A DNA stretch of 64,000 bases from Methylomonas albis. Lineage in GTDB: Bacteria; Pseudomonadota; Gammaproteobacteria; Methylococcales; Methylomonadaceae. Location of the stretch: contig NZ_JACXSS010000001.1 in assembly GCF_014850955.1 (NCBI RefSeq), positions 558,001 to 622,000 on the forward strand. Reading direction: 5' to 3'. The notes below the pieces were generated by a model, which ran no database searches, was not told the DNA's origin, and saw nothing but the letters and a program-made list of their open reading frames with translations. A program made the translations under genes and the position numbers. Shown here one piece after another: positions 9,372 to 17,285 of the stretch; the stretch's first letter is position 1, and each line of letters starts with the position of its first letter.

Positions 9372-9770
9372 GGGGGCGACATGGCTTCGACGTGGGTAGC
9401 AAAACCTCAGGTGCATGCCGAGCACAGTACAGCTCGTAAAACCTACTGAAAAAAAGTATTCGCAAATGACGAAAACTACTCAGTGGCCTTAGCAGCTTAA
9501 AACCTGCACCACTTCTCTGACCAGATGTACTTATGCGTCTGGAGTTCCTTTCGTGCCCCTCGGGGTATAAAGGGGGCGCTCAGGGATCATATTACATAAG
9601 ATCGCGCCAGGGCTTAGTTCGGAGCCTGAATCGCTAAATCCAATCGAAATCGCTGTTGATCCTCTTGGCCCGACGGGTAGTCAACAGTTAAATCAAAAGC
9701 GCGGGATAAGCATGTAGAGCTTGTGGCGGAGTGCTTGCGGACGCGGGTTCAATTCCCGCCGCCTCCACCA
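9372..9770 (+). ncRNA. ssrA: tmRNA (transfer-messenger RNA)
   Basis: This is the trans-translation RNA that rescues stalled ribosomes. The 5' end GGGGGCG pairs with CGCCTCC near the 3' end as a seven-base acceptor stem (one G-U pair), followed by discriminator A and encoded CCA. A T-arm (CGGGTTCAATTCCCG) precedes it. The tag reading frame at 9462-9500 runs GCA AAT GAC through GCT TAA and encodes ANDENYSVALAA. Total length is 399 nt. The 3' end forms the left attachment site of a genomic island, but the RNA sequence itself is complete. Confidence 0.96.
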
Positions 9771-9771
9771 A
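9762..9771 (+). repeat. attL core of the ssrA island
   Basis: CCTCCACCAA at the end of ssrA recurs at 29064-29073, just before a terminator that fits ssrA. The pair is the likely left and right crossover of the island. The shared core is only 10 bp, with a few more matches upstream of it. Confidence 0.65.
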
Positions 9772-9830
9772 GTAACCTATTGAAAAATAAAGAAATGTCT
9801 ATTTATTTTTCGAAACATTGGCGGTAAAGT

Positions 9831-9856
9831 GGCGTTTACTGATTGCAGTAAACGCC
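9831..9856 (+). other. Perfect stem-loop at the island left end
   Basis: GGCGTTTACTG and CAGTAAACGCC form a perfect 11-bp stem with loop ATTG. Only ATTAATT follows, so it is a weak terminator at best. It lies 60 bp inside the island and could act as an excision or protein-binding site. Confidence 0.45.
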
Positions 9857-9923
9857 ATTAATTGGCATATCTAGAATTATCAGCACCTTTCCCAATCGTT
9901 GATCTGTTGAATGTTTGACGATA

Positions 9924-9944
9924 AATTTAGGCACAACCTAAATT
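9924..9944. promoter_or_regulatory. Palindrome upstream of the first island gene
   Basis: AATTTAGG and CCTAAATT form a perfect 8-bp dyad around CACAA, 87 bp before the start at 10031. It has the size of a dimer operator. The binding protein is unknown. Confidence 0.35.
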
Positions 9945-10030
9945 CATAACGAAAAATCTGTGCAAAAACCGCGCAGGCGAGGAGGAGTGATTTTTTGTCA
10001 TGTCCGCTTTGATTTGTTTAAGGATTTTTA

Positions 10031-10381
10031 ATGCATATCTTTAGTAGATCTATTTTTCTTCTCGCGGCTGTAATTTCCGCTCCTTATGCTTACGCAGCTG
10101 ATAATTCAATGAAAGTTATCGGCGTAACAGACTTCAAATTTACCCTTAGAGACAAACCGGCTGTATCAATCAATTTTGGCGAGAGCGATACAAACCATTG
10201 CAGTGCAACAGTTCAGCGTTCAAAAGTAAAACAGGGATACGCTGCATCATCAGCGAAACGCAGTAACACAGACTTTTCTATTGAATGTAATTGGGACGGC
10301 GATTATTTTGTCGAGTCATCAAACCACCTCACCTTCACCGACTTGTCGATTGTTACGCTAGATAAAAATAGCAAAACCTAA
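10031..10381 (+). CDS. Exported hypothetical protein
   Basis: This 116-residue protein has a clear Sec signal peptide (FSRSIFLLAAVISAPYAYA, cleavage about 22). The mature part has two cysteines (about 57 and 86) and no recognised family. It stands alone on the + strand at the left end of the island, facing the methyltransferase gene. An in-frame SD is weak (AAGGATTTTT before ATG). Confidence 0.6.
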   Translation: MHIFSRSIFLLAAVISAPYAYAADNSMKVIGVTDFKFTLRDKPAVSINFGESDTNHCSATVQRSKVKQGYAASSAKRSNTDFSIECNWDGDYFVESSNHLTFTDLSIVTLDKNSKT

Positions 10382-10497
10382 TCCATCCTGGTTTCGTTCA
10401 AACTCGTTGGATTACCATCAAATAAATACCTGGAACGGCACGACGTGGTTGTGCCGATATCGGAAAAAAACTTCAAAAATCTCACCATGAAATAACA

Positions 10498-11421
10498 TCA
10501 AGCCGACAACCGGGTAACTGCACTGGCAAACTCAGCATGACCCATCTCACAACCTACAAAGCGGCGTCCCAATTCCAGGCACGCCAACACCGTAGACCCT
10601 GAACCGACAAAAGTATCAAGCACCACATCGCCTGGACTGGAGCTTGCCGAAACGATATGCCGCATCAAATCCAAGGGTTTCTCGCACGGATGCTTACCCG
10701 GATACCACTGAACCGGCTTGAAGTCCCACACGTTTGTAAACGGCACGTCCTTAGTTACTGCGAAATGCCGCTGCTGTAGTTTGATGGCTTTGTACTCGGA
10801 AAACAGTTCATCGTAGGGCTTAAGCCTGGTGCCGAACATCGCATTCATCGTGTCGTAATGTGCGCGGCTCGGCATGCTCCATTGCGATCGATCAAACCAA
10901 TGGCCAGACATCTGACACCCGCACGCCTGATCGATTTGTTTACGTGATACGCCAGACGTCTGCCTAGTCTGATCAAGGTGTAACCTGATAGGCTCGAAAG
11001 CAAACGGCAAGCGCTTGCGGCTTTCGGCGAAGATGATGTGCTCTGTTTGCGGAAAATAACGACGCAATGACTCCTTATGGCAGCCATTGTGCCGACCGCT
11101 GGGCTTACGCCAGACGATATGGTTCAGAATACGGAAATGCTTTGCTACAGCCAATTCAACTTGTGTAGCCAAATGTGGTCCGGCGAATAAATACATAGAA
11201 CCGGCCGGCTTCAACACCCTGTGGTACTCGACCAGCACGGTATCCAGCCAGGCAAAAAACTCGGTTGGATTGCGCCATTGGTTATCCCAGGCGTTGTCTT
11301 TTACTTTGTAATACGGCGGATCTGTTGCGATCAGATCGACAGAGTCGGTTGCCAGATCAGACAACAGACTCAATGCATCGACGTTATAAAGATTGATTGA
11401 TTCCCTTTGATATTTCTCCAC
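10498..11421 (-). CDS. Phage-type DNA methyltransferase (N6-adenine or N4-cytosine, DPPY class)
   Basis: This 307-residue amino-methyltransferase has the catalytic motif TDPPYY (about residue 34) and the late SAM-binding motif DTFVGSGST (about 278); DPPY before FxGxG indicates the beta-type order. The middle (about 120-240) would hold target recognition. No restriction gene is adjacent, so it is probably a solitary anti-restriction or regulatory methylase. The start is GTG at 11421, inside the end of the com-like gene (38-bp overlap), and its SD and start lie in a hairpin, so expression is probably coupled to or controlled by the upstream protein. Confidence 0.9.
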   Translation of the reverse strand: MEKYQRESINLYNVDALSLLSDLATDSVDLIATDPPYYKVKDNAWDNQWRNPTEFFAWLDTVLVEYHRVLKPAGSMYLFAGPHLATQVELAVAKHFRILNHIVWRKPSGRHNGCHKESLRRYFPQTEHIIFAESRKRLPFAFEPIRLHLDQTRQTSGVSRKQIDQACGCQMSGHWFDRSQWSMPSRAHYDTMNAMFGTRLKPYDELFSEYKAIKLQQRHFAVTKDVPFTNVWDFKPVQWYPGKHPCEKPLDLMRHIVSASSSPGDVVLDTFVGSGSTVLACLELGRRFVGCEMGHAEFASAVTRLSA

Positions 11422-11578
11422 GAGTGCCTCTTTGACAATGACACTCGCGGTGTTCTGGAATGGGGCTCGAGGCCCTAATGACGTTTAAGGTTTTACAGCG
11501 CGGACACTTGATAGAGATCTCCCGATAATCCGCTTCTGCTAACTTTCTTTCACATTTACCGCATTTCAAAATTTCCAT
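11384..11578 (-). CDS. Com-like zinc-finger translational regulator
   Basis: This 64-residue protein has a zinc-ribbon N-terminus, CGKC (6-9) and CPRC (25-28), in the pattern of phage Mu Com, including the KLAEADY and IKCPRCK context. Com is an RNA-binding protein that opens the translation block on the Mu mom DNA-modification gene. Here the next gene, overlapping by 38 bp, is also a DNA modification gene. Family assignment is by motif and size; function by analogy. Confidence 0.8.
   Translation of the reverse strand: MEILKCGKCERKLAEADYREISIKCPRCKTLNVIRASSPIPEHRECHCQRGTRGEISKGINQSL
11421..11447 (-). promoter_or_regulatory. Hairpin covering the methyltransferase SD and GTG start
   Basis: On the minus strand CGAGTGTC (11447-11440) pairs with GGCACTCG (11428-11421), giving 8 bp with one G-U pair and an 11-nt loop. 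The right arm includes the GG of the SD (AGAGG) and the first G of the GTG start. It lies inside the com-like reading frame. This matches the idea of a translation-inhibitory structure as in Mu com-mom. Confidence 0.6.
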
Positions 11579-11665
11579 AATTCCTGGCTATGTACTAGCC
11601 TTAAGACCGCTGTGTGCACAGCACGGTGCCTCAGAGCTTAAAGCGCTCAAAGCATCATTTATAGA

Positions 11666-11688
11666 AGCCGCTGATTAGCGGCTTTTTT
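11666..11688 (+). terminator. Rho-independent terminator, + strand
   Basis: AGCCGCT (11666-11672), loop GATT, AGCGGCT (11677-11683) then TTTTT: a textbook terminator in the + direction. No + strand gene precedes it within 1.2 kb; both neighbouring genes are on the minus strand, where the T-run is poor. It may end a small RNA running opposite to the com-like gene, or terminate transcription in both directions weakly. Confidence 0.7.
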
Positions 11689-11719
11689 ATTCGCTTCAAA
11701 AACGTGTCGTTCTGCTCTG

Positions 11720-12400
11720 TCACTCTACCGGACAATTCCGCAACAGCTGCTGATACACCAATTTTGCCAAATGTTGCCATTCCTCTCGCGAGTTGATATG
11801 ACTAGAACGAAAGGCATTTTCAATGCGGTCAATGTGACGAGCGAATTTTGGTAACAGATCACGATCCAGTCTGACCGTAATACTGTCTTGATGCTCACTA
11901 ACACAATGGGTATGACTGAGAATATTTAGCGCGTCCATCGCTTCGCTGATCATGCGAATGGTAATGCGCTGATTGGGTTGGTAGCGATTCTCCAATACCC
12001 ATTGCCAGATGGCGACGCAATCTTTTTGATTAAGATGTTGCATTGGACGAAAGGTATTTTCCGATACCGAATCCAAATAAATTAACTTACGATCCACAGT
12101 CAGATAGGTATCGGTCGCTTGCAGTAAGCGGCAAATGTAGCTGTTAGAGATATGCGGTAAACGTTTGCGCAAGCAGGCTTGCGGTTTGGAAAATCCTAGA
12201 GCGATATGACCATGACGCGCAATCAGTTGCACGATGCTAGAAAATAATGCGACTGAAGCGCGTGATGCTTTGTTGATCAGTGCTTGCGCTTCCGCGCGAG
12301 ACATTTTGGTTTTGACAATTTTGCCATCGGTGTTCATTTTGAATCCGTAAGCTGGATTTTTGAGACCGATGACAACCTTTAGGTAGTGGGTGCGCGACAT
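11720..12400 (-). CDS. Hypothetical island protein, possible DNA-binding regulator
   Basis: About 226 residues, starting at MSRTHYLKVVIGLKNPAYGF with SD GGAG seven bases upstream of ATG at 12400; an upstream in-frame ATG at 12439 lacks an SD. The middle reads SNSYICRLLQATDTYLTVD (about 96), a possible helix-turn-helix of the ParB/KorB kind, followed by an Arg/His-rich C-terminus. I do not recognise the family. Its position next to the com-methylase pair and its basic character suggest a regulator. Confidence 0.55.
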   Translation of the reverse strand: MSRTHYLKVVIGLKNPAYGFKMNTDGKIVKTKMSRAEAQALINKASRASVALFSSIVQLIARHGHIALGFSKPQACLRKRLPHISNSYICRLLQATDTYLTVDRKLIYLDSVSENTFRPMQHLNQKDCVAIWQWVLENRYQPNQRITIRMISEAMDALNILSHTHCVSEHQDSITVRLDRDLLPKFARHIDRIENAFRSSHINSREEWQHLAKLVYQQLLRNCPVE

Positions 12401-12799
12401 TGTAAACTCCAATAAAAATACGATCAGTTGGTGTCGCATTTAAATTAGAATTTCTGTAAGTAAAGACTAGTTTAAGTTGACAATTGACGACCCTGAACAG
12501 ACGATGAAGATTAATTCGAAAAGACAAATAAGCTGTCATTCAAAACATGCGATTAACTTCCGAAATCGTAATTACGATGTCAACACTCCTCCTCCGATTA
12601 GGCTAACTCTTCGGAGCCTCCGCTTGTATCAGCTATCGCTCACACGAGCGTACCAAAAACCATCTTGGTATTATCTATTTGATCTTGCGTTTACCGTATG
12701 ATTTAGTTGGACCACACAACTAAAATGAATTTCAATTCACTAAAACAAGCTTTGATGTTTTTGCAGCTACTAAGTATTTCTTACCTGATTTTTCTGACC
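12401..12799. other. Gene-free AT-rich gap
   Basis: No convincing gene is seen. A -35-like TTGACA occurs near 12476. The last 75 bp before the 281-bp repeat contain a short open stretch whose reading frame runs into the repeat (FDVFAATKYFLPDFSDQE in one frame), possibly the remains of a gene cut by the repeat. Confidence 0.4.
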
Positions 12800-13080
12800 A
12801 AGAGCGCCAGCATTTTTCGGTAAAGCTGAAATGGGTCCCATCCGATTTCAGCGCGAAAAATTTGCTGGCAGTTTATGCCTTCGGCGGCCCCGATTCGTCC
12901 GCGTCACCTCGTCTCGACCCAACAGGGGGTCGAAACATCGGCTCTCGCATGACTTGACGCCGTGTCGCGATGCCTTGCAGGTTTTCTCCGCTTCGCTGCG
13001 AATACCCGCCCGGCGCTACGGCTATCGGGGACTAAAAATCTTCACTTCGCTATCGCTCCGTTTCCAAGATTTTCAGCGAA
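12800..13080. repeat. 281-bp structured repeat, copy 1
   Basis: This 281-bp unit is present three times (also 14904-15184 and 38386-38666), all in the same orientation. Copies 1 and 3 appear identical. A long hairpin closes the left end (12806-12869, outer arms GCCAGCATTTTTCG / CGAAAAATTTGCTGGC and inner arms GCTGAAAT / ATTTCAGC), a central stem sits at 12912-12935, and a third hairpin (13032-13042 with 13066-13076) closes the right end. No target duplication is visible, as in IS200/IS605-type elements. It contains no credible gene. Confidence 0.9.
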
Positions 13081-13383
13081 TGCTACATTTACCCGAACTT
13101 TATTTCCAACCTCAAATCTATCTCTTTCAGACCTTGAGTACTCAATATTCATTCCAGCAGGAAAAGGTTGGCCTGCAATTGTGCGAACTCTCTTTCTTCC
13201 TTCCCCAATATAAATTTCCCCAATAACAGTTTGCCGTTGAGAGTCATCGCGACTCACAGTCGCACCTTCGGATTTCCTTTTCTCTAAATCGATATTTATA
13301 CCGATTTGCTTTTCAAATGGGCTAAAATCAAAATCACGATGAGTTTTTGAAACTTCAGTTTTAACATTTAGATTATGCAGCAT
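13042..13383 (-). CDS. Hypothetical protein with 3' end supplied by the 281-bp repeat (probably truncated)
   Basis: The gene starts at ATG 13383 inside the stop of the GIY-YIG gene (11-bp overlap), or at TTG 13392. About 100 residues are native (SRDDSQRQTVIGEIYIGEG, VRTIAGQPFPAGMNIEYS), then the frame enters the repeat at 13080 and ends 13 codons later. The last residues (FAENLGNGAIAK) are therefore repeat-encoded. The native C-terminus was probably lost when the repeat arrived. The family is unknown. Confidence 0.55.
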   Translation of the reverse strand: MLHNLNVKTEVSKTHRDFDFSPFEKQIGINIDLEKRKSEGATVSRDDSQRQTVIGEIYIGEGRKRVRTIAGQPFPAGMNIEYSRSERDRFEVGNKVRVNVAFAENLGNGAIAK

Positions 13384-13696
13384 AATATTCAATAGCTATG
13401 GCCTCTTTATCCTTGGCAAGATTCTCGGTATTTGCTACACCAATTATGTAATGGATGAAATTATTGCCGCATTTACGTATAGCCCTTCTAAAGCTGTCGT
13501 TATAATTATGACTGAATTCAGTATTGGCGTCTGATAAATGTTCTTGCCATCGCTTAACTGGATCTGCCGCCATGCCCACAAAGACACCTTCAGAGCATTG
13601 GTGGGCATAAATCAAGTATTTGCTATTTTTAACAACATCTAATGAAAGATGATTTATTAGCTTAAATCTCATCTTAACTGGTAAATATAGGGTCAT
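13373..13696 (-). CDS. GIY-YIG-like nuclease domain protein
   Basis: This 107-residue protein fits a compact GIY-YIG fold: YLIYAHQ (about 28) in place of GIY, VFVGMAADPVKRWQEH (about 39) in place of YIG with the conserved Arg, then FRRAIRKCGNNFIHYII and a Glu-containing LAKDKEAIAIEYY end. The GIY and YIG signatures are both diverged, so catalysis is uncertain. It is followed by an overlapping gene of unknown function; both lie between two copies of the 281-bp repeat with an AbiC-like gene. Confidence 0.65.
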   Translation of the reverse strand: MTLYLPVKMRFKLINHLSLDVVKNSKYLIYAHQCSEGVFVGMAADPVKRWQEHLSDANTEFSHNYNDSFRRAIRKCGNNFIHYIIGVANTENLAKDKEAIAIEYYAA

Positions 13697-13819
13697 AAAA
13701 TAAGTAAATTATGAATTTTGAAAAAAAGAATTACTTGTCTTTCCATGTAGATTATAGAACACGCAAACATTTAGAATCATCAGAAAACAGTACCATTGAG
13801 ACCTTGACCGCTATAAAAT

Positions 13820-14809
13820 CTATTTTGTACTGATTTTATAAGTAATTTCATTCCAGATATCTCTGTCATCAGGATAGACCAATACTTCGTTTTCTAGGTG
13901 CGTTAATAAATCGTATTTTTTCATCAACGGCAAAAACTTAACTAAACCAAACTTTGGATTCAGCGAATTGTAGAATAATAATGCAAGTTCAAATTTTGAC
14001 AACTGAGCACGAATTAAGTTTGTATATATTTTTTTTTCATTTTCCTCAATGTTGGCTATATCTACAAATTTTATGATATTGTAAACTGTTCTAAAATAAT
14101 GACCAATTATATGCCCATACTCATTGTAAAAATCATCATAGATTGTGTTGATTATAACTATTCTTGGCGATAGTCTATGTTCGCCAATTTTGCTGTTATG
14201 AGCATCAAATAATGCAATAAGGGGACTTTGATTTACCGACTCAGTGTTACTTGTATTGTAATCGCCTCTCGCATAGCCATGTAAAAAAACATTTTTTAAA
14301 ATATCATGTAACTTTTGAATACACTTTCTATTTGTAACCACGCCAGAAAATATTAGAGGGCTTTTGTCGTCACTTTCTTCTTCAGGCATACCTTCTAAAC
14401 TTAAGTTTTTTATTATTTCATTTAATAAAGAAGCCAATTGGAAAAAAGTAGACTCAAAATTCTGTTTATTCAAAACTGAATTCTGGTACTGAAGTATCTT
14501 TCTGGTGTCTGAAAGTTCGTCTTTTTGCAATCTATATGATTGAATTATCCAATAAAATGCAAAGCCAGCAATTACTGGATTCAGTGTTCCTCCTATATAA
14601 TCACCAAAAGTACCCCAATCTGCATTATTAGCTGACAGCTCCGTACCAAAGTTTATTACGTATTGCGCAATAACAAATATTGATAAAACCACAACAACTA
14701 CAATTGATAACACATCTTTTTTAAGTAACGATTTTTTATTATTCACGACTTTATAATTAATTTTCTGCTTAAGACTATGATTAAAATGGTTCAAAACCTT
14801 TATTAGCAA
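13820..14809 (-). CDS. Putative phage abortive infection protein (AbiC-like, two-TM)
   Basis: This 329-residue protein matches the putative AbiC family. Two transmembrane segments lie at about 33-52 and 72-90, with the diagnostic WGTFGDYIGGTLNPVI between them and YRLQKDEL after the second; then NFESTFFQLASLLNEI and the late HYFRTVYNIIKFVD and LRAQLSKFELALLFYNSL segments. Members are anti-phage membrane effectors, sometimes paired with other defence genes. Codon use is very AT-rich. It lies between two 281-bp direct repeats, about 95 bp from copy 2. Confidence 0.85.
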   Translation of the reverse strand: MLIKVLNHFNHSLKQKINYKVVNNKKSLLKKDVLSIVVVVVLSIFVIAQYVINFGTELSANNADWGTFGDYIGGTLNPVIAGFAFYWIIQSYRLQKDELSDTRKILQYQNSVLNKQNFESTFFQLASLLNEIIKNLSLEGMPEEESDDKSPLIFSGVVTNRKCIQKLHDILKNVFLHGYARGDYNTSNTESVNQSPLIALFDAHNSKIGEHRLSPRIVIINTIYDDFYNEYGHIIGHYFRTVYNIIKFVDIANIEENEKKIYTNLIRAQLSKFELALLFYNSLNPKFGLVKFLPLMKKYDLLTHLENEVLVYPDDRDIWNEITYKISTK

Positions 14810-14903
14810 TCAAGCATAGACTTGTGTTACGCTGATCGCAAAGCTGTTGTCGCGCCTTTAAGTAACATAATAGTGATACAGAAATCGGACAGGTTTTTAT
14901 TCA

Positions 14904-15184
14904 AAGAGCGCCAGCATTTTTCGGTAAAGCTGAAATGGGTCCCATCCGATTTCAGCGCGAAAAATTTGCTGGCAGTTTATGCCTTCGGCGGCCCCAATTC
15001 GTCCGCGTCACCTCGTTTCGACCCAACAGGGGGTTGAAACATCGGCTCTCGCATGACTTGACGCCGTGTCGCGATGCCTTGCAGGTTTTCTCCGCTTCGC
15101 TGCGAAAACCCGCCCGGCGCTACGGCTATCGGGGACTAAAAATCTTCACTTCGCTATCGCTCCGTTTCCAAGATTTTCAGCGAA
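14904..15184. repeat. 281-bp structured repeat, copy 2
   Basis: Same orientation and exact length as copy 1, differing at four or five positions. Two differences fall in the central stem (TCTCGACCC/GGGTCGAAA in copy 1, TTTCGACCC/GGGTTGAAA in copy 2), and both keep it paired. With copy 1 it brackets a 1.8-kb cassette of three minus-strand genes. Confidence 0.9.
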
Positions 15185-15633
15185 GGATATATGTACGGAT
15201 GTATGACTAACTTGGAAGGCGGTTATTCATTCAATTGCTATCACTCCAAATCATAAACAGAAGTCCGGGATTGGCCGAATTTCCTCTGATAGAGCGTTGC
15301 ATTTTGCAGGAAATTGCTTAGATATGGCGCTAGAAAGTGACAATTTCATTGTTTTACTAGCTAACACTTGATAAGTTGCGACTTGACTTAACATACTTGC
15401 AATATCAACGACTCCAATTGCGCTCAGCTAGCCAAGATTGACATAACTACCTGTATTTGTTAGTATTATTGCGCAGTCGCACTCTTTTTACGCGATTGTC
15501 TTATCTCTCGCTGACTCCCCAAACGCTTAATTACTTCGTTGCTACTGCTCGTCGTTGACGATTATGCAGTCAGCGTTGTCGTGCCTGTCGTTCAGGAATG
15601 CGAGGTATTTTTAATAGATCAGGAGAACAAACT
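15185..15633. other. Gene-free stretch upstream of a + strand gene run
   Basis: No credible coding is seen. It precedes a run of seven + strand genes and probably holds their promoter. Imperfect pyrimidine-rich tracts and several stop codons fill all frames. Confidence 0.4.
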
Positions 15634-15894
15634 ATGGCTGCGAGAGCAGATGACGATGATAGCGCAGCAGTCCACTCATCTGAGGCGGTAGTACTGTGCT
15701 TGATGGAGTGCAATGAAATCTATCTGAACTTGATGGATAGCGATACTCAGGATAACAATCTTAAGCTGAAGGACATGGGCAAAACGTTACGAGTGTATGC
15801 GCATTGTTTAGCGGCAATCGGTGCCAACGATGCGGCGTCAGAAACGCTTGACGATGTGGACTTGTACGAAGCGGAAAACGCGGAGTACGAGTAG
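15634..15894 (+). CDS. Small acidic hypothetical protein
   Basis: About 86 residues, starting at ATG 15634 with SD AGGAG nine bases upstream; an in-frame upstream start at 15598 lacks one. The protein is acidic (DDDDSAAV, DDVDLYEAENAEYE) and helical, without a known domain. It opens a collinear series of small island genes of the sort found on plasmids and integrative elements. Confidence 0.6.
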   Translation: MAARADDDDSAAVHSSEAVVLCLMECNEIYLNLMDSDTQDNNLKLKDMGKTLRVYAHCLAAIGANDAASETLDDVDLYEAENAEYE

Positions 15895-16012
15895 CGTCTA
15901 GCACAAATCTCGCACTAGACGCTTTTGACACGATGACCCCTGTTTACGTTTGGCGACTGAGCAGTAGTCATTTTCTGTGTGCTGTCGTGAATCACGACAA
16001 TTGGGATTTACC

Positions 16013-16342
16013 ATGAATCAAGTTAATCAAGAAACCGAACCCGAAACTACTCAACCCTTTCTATTTGGTCTAGGCAGTTTGTACGTCACGCAAGGCATTC
16101 AAGCGCTGATGGATCAAGGCTTAGATATTACGCCGTTTATTCAACGTCACGTCACTGGTGATGATGGCGATCTTAGCGAAGACGACAAAGCGGAAAATCG
16201 CTTATCGCTGAAACAAGGCTACCGTATCTTGTCTGCGTATCACTACCAATATGCTGATTGTCCAGAGCAGTCCATCAAGTTCTGGATCATCACGGAAGCG
16301 GACCGCTCCACTACGACCGTCTTACTACCCGAAGAATATTGA
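16013..16342 (+). CDS. Plasmid/ICE-type conserved hypothetical protein
   Basis: About 109 residues from ATG 16013. The sequence has the hallmarks of a conserved small protein of plasmids and integrative elements: FLFGLGSLYVTQGIQALMDQG, FIQRHVTGDDGDLSEDDK, RILSAYHY and IKFWIITEADRSTTTVLLPEEY. Its role is not known; it usually accompanies mobilisation or adaptation genes. It is followed 16 bp later by the H-NS-like gene. Confidence 0.75.
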   Translation: MNQVNQETEPETTQPFLFGLGSLYVTQGIQALMDQGLDITPFIQRHVTGDDGDLSEDDKAENRLSLKQGYRILSAYHYQYADCPEQSIKFWIITEADRSTTTVLLPEEY

Positions 16343-16358
16343 AACTTGGAGATTATTT

Positions 16359-16745
16359 ATGACCACAAAAACCAATGCAAACGCTTCCAAACTTAACCTC
16401 GAAGACAAATCTATCACTGAACTACAAGAGCTGTTTGCTTCTACCCAGCTTCTGTTGGAGCAGAAACAAGGTGAAATTCGTGCAACCGCTGTCCAGAAAA
16501 TTAATGAGATTGCCAAAGAAGCCAGAATCAAAGTCTGGATACGTGAACCCAAACAACGCGATGCAAAAGCAGAAAAGCTCTGTCGTAATCCCGATGATCC
16601 TTCGCAGACGTACAACGGCAAAGGGGCCAGTCCAAAATGGCTCAAGGATAAAGTTGCCGCTGGAGCAAATAAGGATGATTTTTTAGTCAAAGCAGACAGC
16701 GACAGCAGCGATAAAGCGACAGCCGAATCAGCAACTCAAGCGTAA
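16359..16745 (+). CDS. H-NS family nucleoid-associated protein
   Basis: This 128-residue H-NS-like protein starts at ATG 16359 behind SD TTGGAG. An N-terminal coiled coil (ITELQELFASTQLLLEQKQGEIR) gives oligomerisation. The C-terminal DNA-binding motif is NPDDPSQTYNGKGASPKWLKD, with the AT-hook-like loop NGKGASPKW, at about residues 77-97. Proteins of this kind on mobile elements silence AT-rich genes or substitute for host H-NS. A second one lies at 18809. Confidence 0.88.
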   Translation: MTTKTNANASKLNLEDKSITELQELFASTQLLLEQKQGEIRATAVQKINEIAKEARIKVWIREPKQRDAKAEKLCRNPDDPSQTYNGKGASPKWLKDKVAAGANKDDFLVKADSDSSDKATAESATQA

Positions 16746-16832
16746 TAACTCGTCACGTCTATTCCATCAAAAAAACGGACTGCTGCGATGTCATTGGCAG
16801 TAGTCCACTTAGTCTAACTGTAAGTCACTGTC

Positions 16833-17285
16833 ATGAGCATAAGCGATCACATTACTTGGTATTCGGAACGTCACACGTTGCACATTGACCTGTCGTCGCT
16901 AATCAACACACCCATCACGCTGATACTGACCAGTTGGAATCATCCTTATGGAATCAACTGGCAATTAATTAACGATCAGGAACAGATTGACGAGTATTAC
17001 GATGATCCCTTCACCGCACCGTATTTTCCCATTTGGGAATGCCTAACCGATGTTGACGAATATCTCAACCAAATTCCAAAAGCGATTGCCGTCACGTTGC
17101 ATCAATACCGGTCTGACAGTTTTGGAATGCTGATGCTGCTCAGTCAGCATAAAAAACTGAGTAATTTCTATGGAAAATATTGGACGCCGTTTTGGTTAAT
17201 TTTTAGACAGGCAAAATGTGAGCGATGGACGCAACAGCAGTTTGTCAGTGTCTGCGAATCAGGGATATGCGCTGATGACGCTTGA
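16833..17285 (+). CDS. Hypothetical island protein
   Basis: This 150-residue protein is not recognised. It is rich in aromatic residues (ITWYSERHTLHIDL, WNHPYGINWQLI, FYGKYWTPFWLIF) and has no signal peptide. The next gene starts inside its 3' end (11-bp overlap), suggesting translational coupling. Confidence 0.6.
   Translation: MSISDHITWYSERHTLHIDLSSLINTPITLILTSWNHPYGINWQLINDQEQIDEYYDDPFTAPYFPIWECLTDVDEYLNQIPKAIAVTLHQYRSDSFGMLMLLSQHKKLSNFYGKYWTPFWLIFRQAKCERWTQQQFVSVCESGICADDA

Noticed and set aside
12831-13226. A + strand open frame (about 131 codons) starting inside the 281-bp repeat, repeated at 14935 and 38417
   Set aside because: The shared part is repeat DNA with strong hairpins, the rest differs at each locus, and there is no SD or known domain. 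It is an accident of the repeat.
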